From: a virus
Virus record (IMG/VR): IMGVR_UViG_3300025809_000035
Location: 1 to 43,740 of that record
Reading direction: 5' to 3' (one strand)
Length of the DNA stretch: 43,740 nt
In this document: positions 38,597-43,740 of the stretch, piece by piece
Position numbering within the stretch: the stretch's first letter is position 1
How the letters are laid out: each line of letters starts with the position of its first letter
The notes under the pieces: model-generated
The model's database searches: none
Seen by the model: the letters and a program-made list of their open reading frames with translations, nothing else
What the model was told of the DNA's origin: nothing
Made by a program: the position numbers and the translations under genes

Positions 38597-40820
38597 AGAT
38601 TTTGCTTACCAATCCTTTATTATTATACTTTGCAAAGTTAACATTTATTTCGTTACTTATTTTTCTGTTGTTTACAACATACTTTTGATTAGCCATAATA
38701 GCTAAACCTGAAGAAACAGTGGCGTCAAACTTGGTTCTCTTCTGTATATCGTAGTTAGCCCAATCCTGTAAAGTCCTGGAAAAGTACACGTTACCACTTC
38801 CGTTATCACCAAAGCCAACGTGCTCTTCTATGTATGCCTCTAAAGCCTCGGCGTGTATAGATATTACTGAAGTAGAAGATGGTATACCACCAAGCTCTCG
38901 CTCTGCTTTAGATAACCCGTTTCTGTGTTTATCTGGCCTATCAACACTAAACCCTCTGTAGCCTCTATTCTTTAAGTGGTAAAGAAGCCTTGGCTTGTTG
39001 TTCTCAGCAAGCACCGGCATCCCGTAAAACACTAGAGCCATAAGAACGTCTTCATAGAACAGTTCAGCAGTTTGTGGTCTAGCAATATATTCTAGAAAGA
39101 ATTGATTACTAGGTGCGTCATCCATATTAAATTTAGTTAAGCCATGTAGGGCTCCATTAGAGCCACCACCACCAACAGTTCCAGATATGTCATAGCTGTC
39201 ACATCCGAATGCTCCAATATGATCATTCCCAGGATACTTGAGTCCATTCTTTATTATTATGTTGTTTCTTAACTTATCGTTAGGTATCCAGGTCACTCTA
39301 AAAGGCCCTTTTCTATCAGGGCTCCAAATAACTTCTGTATCTCTTTGGCCGTTCTTCCAAGAAAACCTCCCTGTCTGTAGAACTCTTTGAGCTTCTAAAC
39401 CCTCGTTAAAGTCTATCTGCTCGTATATCTTCTGTAGATTAAACAAGCTATTGTTTGACTCATCCCTGAATGCGTGAGACTCTGTTCTAGGAAACTGTCT
39501 ATAGAATTCGTTTAAAGCATCTGCGTCATTCTTAAGGGAATCAACTTCGTTCTCCCAGTAGTCAAGCACTCCGTTGTCAATAATATCTCCAACAGCGTCA
39601 AACGATTCTTTCTCTGTTGTTCTAAAGACAGGCATCCCGTACTGATCTATAAAACCCTCAAAGTTCCACTCCATTGGAACGAAAAGTGAATACATTCCGC
39701 TTTTAGTTTGACCATTTGAGTTTCTCTCTGTTACGTCAGAGTCTTCGTACATCTTCTTAAAGTTGGACCCTCCCTTATCAAGTGCGTTGGACGTAGATCC
39801 CATCATGCACTTTCCTACAATACGCCTACCTAGACGAAGAGTCGTCTTTACTACACGCCAGTTATTTAAAATATTATCTGGAGGCAACCACTTACCTGAT
39901 TCGTCATGCACGAGGAACCTAAGTTTCTCTCCATCGTAAGAGTTGTCTCCTGTGTTTTTCCAGTCAATAGTTGTATCAAGACCTTCAAGCTCAGCAGCTC
40001 CATCCGTTATCTCTATAGACTTACGCGTAAGCTTTGAGGCTGGAACACGGTATGCAAGCTCTGTCTTTGGCCTGTCCATACCGTCTTGTATAGGTTTAAA
40101 AAAGAACGGGTAGTTAGTAGATATTGGTACAACCTTGTCTGTAAACATTTTCTTAGCATCACTACCCGTCTTTGATAGTATTCCAAATCTTGAATCTGGT
40201 GTTATTGTGGCCAAGTTCACAGTCTCTGCCGATGACATAAACGAGAACCCAGAACGTCTGTTCTTTAGGTAGCACATACCAAAGCACCTATCGTCTGCCT
40301 TACATGCCTCCCAAAATAAAAAGAATACTCTGTTAGATTCCCTGTAGTCAGGGTGCCCAACATCAATCTTAGTCCACTGTAAGTACATATAATGTGTACC
40401 CGTCATATAAGTTGGCACGCCGTTATTGTAGAACCAAAAACCATTCTCACGCCTATCAAACTCGGTCTCTATGAAGTCAACCCACTTAGACTTAAACGTG
40501 TTAGGCATCTCGTTCCACTGAAATATAGTCTTGATCTTCTTCAGGTCTTTATCGTACTCTGTAGCTTCCCAGAACTGATCTTTCTTTTCGTTAGACCTTT
40601 TATGTACGTTACTAGGTACAGCCGGCAAGCCAATGCGTAGGTTCTGTATCTCTATTACCTCACCCAGTGTGCCGTCATTAGATATAATAACAATATCGTG
40701 GTCTTTATTATATCCACGATCCCAAGACTTGTTCTTGTTCCTTGTGGTCATAACAGACTTAGGTACACCGCTATCTACTACCTTAAGTAGTCTAAGATTT
40801 TCTTCCTCTTCTTTCAGCAA
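38589..40820 (-). CDS. Terminase large subunit, 743 aa
   Basis: The ATPase part shows an unusual Walker A, YLKNRRSGFS (residues 184-193), and a Walker B LRFLVHDESGK (about 300-310), with TWIPND and AFGCDSYDISGTVGGGGSNG (about 540-560) beginning the RNase H-like nuclease domain. RGFSVDRPDKHR and the later SIHAEALEAYIEE region complete it. The long form without a GKS/T P-loop is what I recall from crAss-like and related terminases. The enzyme cuts and packages concatemeric DNA into the head through the portal encoded next. It begins 29 nt inside the upstream small gene. Confidence 0.85.
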   Translation of the reverse strand: MLKEEEENLRLLKVVDSGVPKSVMTTRNKNKSWDRGYNKDHDIVIISNDGTLGEVIEIQNLRIGLPAVPSNVHKRSNEKKDQFWEATEYDKDLKKIKTIFQWNEMPNTFKSKWVDFIETEFDRRENGFWFYNNGVPTYMTGTHYMYLQWTKIDVGHPDYRESNRVFFLFWEACKADDRCFGMCYLKNRRSGFSFMSSAETVNLATITPDSRFGILSKTGSDAKKMFTDKVVPISTNYPFFFKPIQDGMDRPKTELAYRVPASKLTRKSIEITDGAAELEGLDTTIDWKNTGDNSYDGEKLRFLVHDESGKWLPPDNILNNWRVVKTTLRLGRRIVGKCMMGSTSNALDKGGSNFKKMYEDSDVTERNSNGQTKSGMYSLFVPMEWNFEGFIDQYGMPVFRTTEKESFDAVGDIIDNGVLDYWENEVDSLKNDADALNEFYRQFPRTESHAFRDESNNSLFNLQKIYEQIDFNEGLEAQRVLQTGRFSWKNGQRDTEVIWSPDRKGPFRVTWIPNDKLRNNIIIKNGLKYPGNDHIGAFGCDSYDISGTVGGGGSNGALHGLTKFNMDDAPSNQFFLEYIARPQTAELFYEDVLMALVFYGMPVLAENNKPRLLYHLKNRGYRGFSVDRPDKHRNGLSKAERELGGIPSSTSVISIHAEALEAYIEEHVGFGDNGSGNVYFSRTLQDWANYDIQKRTKFDATVSSGLAIMANQKYVVNNRKISNEINVNFAKYNNKGLVSKIYE

Positions 40821-41079
40821 AACTCTGGAATTGTTTTTCTTCTGGTTCTTCAGTACCCTCTAACTTATTTCTCTCTTGCTCAATCCTATTAAGCATATCG
40901 AAGGCATCGTTAAGAGCCATCTTTTTTGTAGCAGCAGCGTTTTTTAACCTATCAGCAGCCACATCCTTATCAGGATCGTCAGTAATGATCTCTGAGTGAA
41001 GAACCTTAATAAGCTCCTCTACGGCACGTTCTCCTGCCTTAATGATCCTTTCTATTCTATCGTTGTAATTGTTAAGCAT
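40792..41079 (-). CDS. Small terminase subunit candidate, 95 aa
   Basis: A fully helical charged protein (YNDRIERIIKAGERAVEELI, DVAADRLKNAAATKKMALND, AFDMLNRIEQERNKL), ending in a disordered acidic-basic tail. It is immediately upstream of, and overlapping, the large terminase gene, the usual place for the small subunit. No clear HTH motif is seen, so the assignment is positional; it may instead be another packaging cofactor. Confidence 0.5.
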   Translation of the reverse strand: MLNNYNDRIERIIKAGERAVEELIKVLHSEIITDDPDKDVAADRLKNAAATKKMALNDAFDMLNRIEQERNKLEGTEEPEEKQFQSFAERRGRKS

Positions 41080-41621
41080 ACGTCTTGATTTTGCATCCTA
41101 TAGAGCTTGTGTCCGTCTATTTCGAACTCGTACTCACTGTTCTTTGTAAATCCAACCTTATCCCCTTCCGAGATACCCATAGACTCTAAGTCCTTGTTTC
41201 CGAAGTGAACAATGCCTGTGTGCTCTTGTAACTTTTCCACCTGGAAGTAAGACTTGTCTTGCTCTTTGTCTACTGGCTTTATAAAGCAGTAGTTCTCTAT
41301 AGTGCTCCACTTACCGTCTCTAGAGTACAAGAATATCCTATCAGGGTTAACCAAGTAAAGGTCATCCCTAAAGAACTCATTGCTCTTTGTCTTGTTACCT
41401 CTCATGTTGAGATACGTCCTAAATACGTTGTGGTGTACGACAACTATGTCGCCTACTTTTATCTCTGAATTGTCAGGGGTTGCTACAACCACACCGAGCC
41501 TATTTACAAATGCAGCATCCTCTATAGTTGTGTTAACTACGAGGTCTACTCCTGCTATGTTTTTTGTGTTGTTGTATTCGCTTCCTAGTGGTTCAATTAA
41601 GTATCCATGTCTTGGATTCAT
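41052..41621 (-). CDS. GroES-like (co-chaperonin fold) protein, 189 aa
   Basis: Two segments look like GroES-type barrels in tandem. The first is LGVVVATPDNSEIKVGDIVV followed by VHHNVFR (residues 42-69). The second is TGIVHFGNKDLESMGISEGD, KVGFTKNSEYEFEIDGHKLY and RMQNQDVCL (about 137-185), which has the G-D-x-V-x-F ... EYEF-x-I-D-G-x-x-L-Y-R-M pattern of the Cpn10 C-terminus. A phage co-chaperonin would help fold the capsid protein, as gp31 does in T4. It overlaps its downstream neighbour by 28 nt and lies ahead of the terminase genes. The sequence is diverged, and a virion role is possible. Confidence 0.6.
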   Translation of the reverse strand: MNPRHGYLIEPLGSEYNNTKNIAGVDLVVNTTIEDAAFVNRLGVVVATPDNSEIKVGDIVVVHHNVFRTYLNMRGNKTKSNEFFRDDLYLVNPDRIFLYSRDGKWSTIENYCFIKPVDKEQDKSYFQVEKLQEHTGIVHFGNKDLESMGISEGDKVGFTKNSEYEFEIDGHKLYRMQNQDVCLTITTIE

Positions 41622-41839
41622 AGTAGATTATATTCGATTACTACGGGAATGTCGATGAAATGCTTCCATCTAACTATTTCCCCATTTGATTTGATCCACA
41701 CGCTGTAGCCTTTTTTTTCTTCTGCTATCTCGTGTATTGTGTAATTACCTCCTAGGACGTTCTGCCCCACTATGTAATGCATAGCGTTTTTGTAGTCTCC
41801 TCCTACAGAGATCTTACGAATGTACAAAATATTTTCCAT
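41618..41839 (-). CDS. Hypothetical protein, 73 aa
   Basis: A small beta-rich protein (YKNAMHYIVGQNVLGGNYTI, YSVWIKSNGEIVRWKHFIDI) that ends in an ATGA overlap with the GroES-like gene (41618-41621). No family recognised. Coupling supports joint translation. Confidence 0.6.
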   Translation of the reverse strand: MENILYIRKISVGGDYKNAMHYIVGQNVLGGNYTIHEIAEEKKGYSVWIKSNGEIVRWKHFIDIPVVIEYNLL

Positions 41840-41844
41840 TTTAT

Positions 41845-43740
41845 TTAAAATTGATTAGCAAATGCCATGTATATATAAGAATATCCAGAAACGTTCAAAT
41901 TACTTCCGTTAAAATCAAATCCATCATTATAAAAATCCAATCCTGTTGAAGTGCCTTCTGCATCACTAGTATTTGTTCTAATAAATTTAGTTCTAGGATT
42001 AGTAGTATTTCTTTTGTTATCAAATATAACCCAACTACCACCAACATTATATGGTTTTATTAAAACAAAAGCAGGCTCAAAATCCATCGTTTGTTTGTTA
42101 CCGACCGAATTTGTACCATCATAACTACCAATTTTACTGAACCCTGCAACCGAGTGAAAGCAATATGTTATAAAAGGAACATTTGCTGTAAAATACCATT
42201 GAGGATTTCCAACGCCTACAACTGAATCTGTTGATGACCATTTATCCGCCCCGTAAGCGGTAATAGCTGCATCACTACCATTTAACTTTAAAGCAACATC
42301 AAATCCATTTGCAATAGCACTTGTATAAGTGTACCATTCTCCTGCTTGACTTGTGAATTTTGTAATTACTAATTCGGGAGCAGAATCTAATCCGTGTCCA
42401 AAATTTAAGTAGCCACTTCCATTTGATTTTGTAGAAACAATACTAAACCCAGCAGCAGGATTTGCACTAACAACAGAAGGAATACTACCGTTACTGTTTA
42501 TAGCAGGCAGTTCTGCTCCTTTCCAAGCCCAGGCTACATAATTACTGCCTATTGTTTCAGTATAATTAACTGTAAAACCATCTGTATCCAAACTTGATGT
42601 ATAAGATACTGGAGTTGATTCAGCTTGTGTGCTATTTGAATATATAGTATTTGGAGCTAATCTAACACTATCTACTATTTGATGAAACCAAGTAGAAGTT
42701 CTGTTTTTTGTCCAAAGTAAATCTGGTTGAAAACCTAATCCTGTTATGCTTTGACTACCACCTGTTGATGTATACAAAACAGTATTAAAACTGTCCTCTA
42801 AAGAAGGTTCAATTGTAGTAGGGTCAGCAGCAAATGCCATATAGATAAACGTTGCTCCGCTTTGGTTAAATTGACTATAAGGGGCTTTAACTTGAAAACC
42901 ATTTGCATTAAAATCAATTACATCGTATGACGTAACATCTTCTCCTTGCGTTAAGTTTGAATATAAAACGTTGTTTTTATCTTTTAATGGACTTCTTTTG
43001 TTATCTACTATATTCCAATGTGACGAAGCGTCTACAGAAGTTTTTTTCCACATAACAAATGCAGGCTCAAATCCTGTTACAACAAGCTGGCCTTCTGTAG
43101 TTCCTGTACCTAAAAACGAACCAAAGTTTGAGAACCCTTCTACTTCTGCAAAGCAGTAGGCTATATGGGTATCCCCACCACTTCCATACGCCGTAAAAAC
43201 ATCACTTGTAGGGCTTGTGTTATTCCAAAAAAATGTACTTGTAACGGCAGCAGATGTTAAATTAAGATATACACCTCTTGTGTTTCCAAGACTTTGGTGG
43301 TAAGTAGACCAATTTCCTGTTGTGCTTCTTGTTTTATAAATTATTACACTTGGAGCAACTCCTAATCCGTGTCCAATAGTATCAACACCACCTGTTGCAG
43401 TACAACTAACAACACTAAAACCTGCTTCTGTATTAGCAGATACTTGACTTGTTATTGTTCCATCTGTGTTTGTTACTGCTGCACCTCCTGCTTTAAAGTT
43501 CCAAGAAACTATATCATTCCCATTACCATTTGCTGAAGTTGCAGTACCTAAACTAAAACCATCAGAATCAAAAGATGTTATATGATTTGTTGTTGTAGCC
43601 TCTGCGTTAGTAAGAGTTGAGTATAATAATTTTGTATTACCCCTTACTGAATCAATTAAATTGTGATGTTGAGCAGCATCTCTATTTTTTATCCAAGTAA
43701 AGTCTGGTTGAAAACCAACTCCTGTTATAGAACGAGCAGT
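41845..43740 (-). CDS. Tail-fibre/appendage protein, partial (N-terminus outside window)
   Basis: The minus-strand frame is open through the window edge, so 631 C-terminal residues are visible; an internal Met at 43053 is not the true start. The sequence is two tandem modules of the kind found in marine phage fibres (family annotated as DUF7483, from memory). Module 1 runs from VGFQPDFTWIKNRDAAQHHN through LIDSVRG, GHGLGVAPSVIIYKTRSTTG to IAYCFAEVEGFSNFG. Module 2 has LGFQPDLLWTKNRTSTWFHQ, IVDSVR, FGHGLDSAPELVITKFTSQA and ITYCFHSVAGFSKIGSYDGT. Each ends with FEPAFV-x-x-K and a W-x-I-x-D-N-K-R block, the last closing with SGYSYIYMAFA. Probable role: receptor binding or surface display. Confidence 0.8.
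   Translation of the reverse strand, partial: TARSITGVGFQPDFTWIKNRDAAQHHNLIDSVRGNTKLLYSTLTNAEATTTNHITSFDSDGFSLGTATSANGNGNDIVSWNFKAGGAAVTNTDGTITSQVSANTEAGFSVVSCTATGGVDTIGHGLGVAPSVIIYKTRSTTGNWSTYHQSLGNTRGVYLNLTSAAVTSTFFWNNTSPTSDVFTAYGSGGDTHIAYCFAEVEGFSNFGSFLGTGTTEGQLVVTGFEPAFVMWKKTSVDASSHWNIVDNKRSPLKDKNNVLYSNLTQGEDVTSYDVIDFNANGFQVKAPYSQFNQSGATFIYMAFAADPTTIEPSLEDSFNTVLYTSTGGSQSITGLGFQPDLLWTKNRTSTWFHQIVDSVRLAPNTIYSNSTQAESTPVSYTSSLDTDGFTVNYTETIGSNYVAWAWKGAELPAINSNGSIPSVVSANPAAGFSIVSTKSNGSGYLNFGHGLDSAPELVITKFTSQAGEWYTYTSAIANGFDVALKLNGSDAAITAYGADKWSSTDSVVGVGNPQWYFTANVPFITYCFHSVAGFSKIGSYDGTNSVGNKQTMDFEPAFVLIKPYNVGGSWVIFDNKRNTTNPRTKFIRTNTSDAEGTSTGLDFYNDGFDFNGSNLNVSGYSYIYMAFANQF

Noticed and set aside
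38633-38640. Minus-strand TAACTTTG site as a portal promoter
   Set aside because: It lies inside the large terminase coding region, where a chance match is likely; the portal gene overlaps the terminase gene and is probably co-transcribed.

Overview
The window is part of a tailed bacteriophage genome that probably infects a member of the Bacteroidota (Flavobacteriia-like). Four things support the host call. Promoter-like sites match the Bacteroidota -7 consensus TAnnTTTG. Start codons are preceded by A/T-rich leaders without Shine-Dalgarno sequences. The primase belongs to the BT4734/VirE-N type typical of that phylum. Several virion proteins have the look I associate with crAss-like and marine flavobacterial podoviruses: large portal and terminase, a gp14-like internal protein, a huge ejected-type protein, and Thr-rich fibre linkers. 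The DNA is AT-rich, TAA, TAG and TGA are all used as stops, and I see no tRNA, CRISPR array, integrase or insertion sequence.

There are two convergent blocks. The plus-strand block (1-12,657) is the early/replication module. It holds a chain of very small translationally coupled genes, an HNH endonuclease, a secreted 3D/double-psi barrel-like protein, two stand-alone AP2-domain proteins, a RecE-like PD-(D/E)XK exonuclease, a repeat protein, and a probable ssDNA-binding protein behind a recognisable promoter. It continues with a DnaA domain IV-like protein, a primase-helicase fusion, an SF2 helicase, a VRR-NUC nuclease, a metallophosphoesterase and a dATP/dGTP diphosphohydrolase-type protein, plus small unknown genes. 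It ends at a terminator at 12,662-12,684.

The minus-strand block (43,740 down to 12,685) is the virion module. In transcription order it has a truncated tail-fibre gene, a small gene, a GroES-like gene, a small terminase candidate, large terminase, portal, scaffold candidate, major capsid protein, a conserved head gene and two connector/ring candidates. It continues with a 1768-residue tail protein with Thr/Ala/Pro minisatellites, a 608-residue fibre sharing its C-terminal domain, a nucleotidyltransferase-like gene, a glycosyltransferase-like gene, a structural gene, a GNAT-like gene, a gp14-like internal protein, an unknown virion protein and a 2268-residue zincin-containing polyvalent protein. 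Hairpin terminators follow the capsid, the 252-residue gene and the nucleotidyltransferase. TATCTTTG/TATATTTG-like sites precede several late genes.

The most interesting points are the Thr-rich minisatellite and duplicated PPGGGG-ending domain shared by two tail proteins next to a glycosyltransferase, the polyvalent protein, the phage-borne DnaA domain IV protein next to the primase-helicase, and a palindromic promoter/operator at 10,238-10,283. No stretch longer than about 135 bases lacks a gene.
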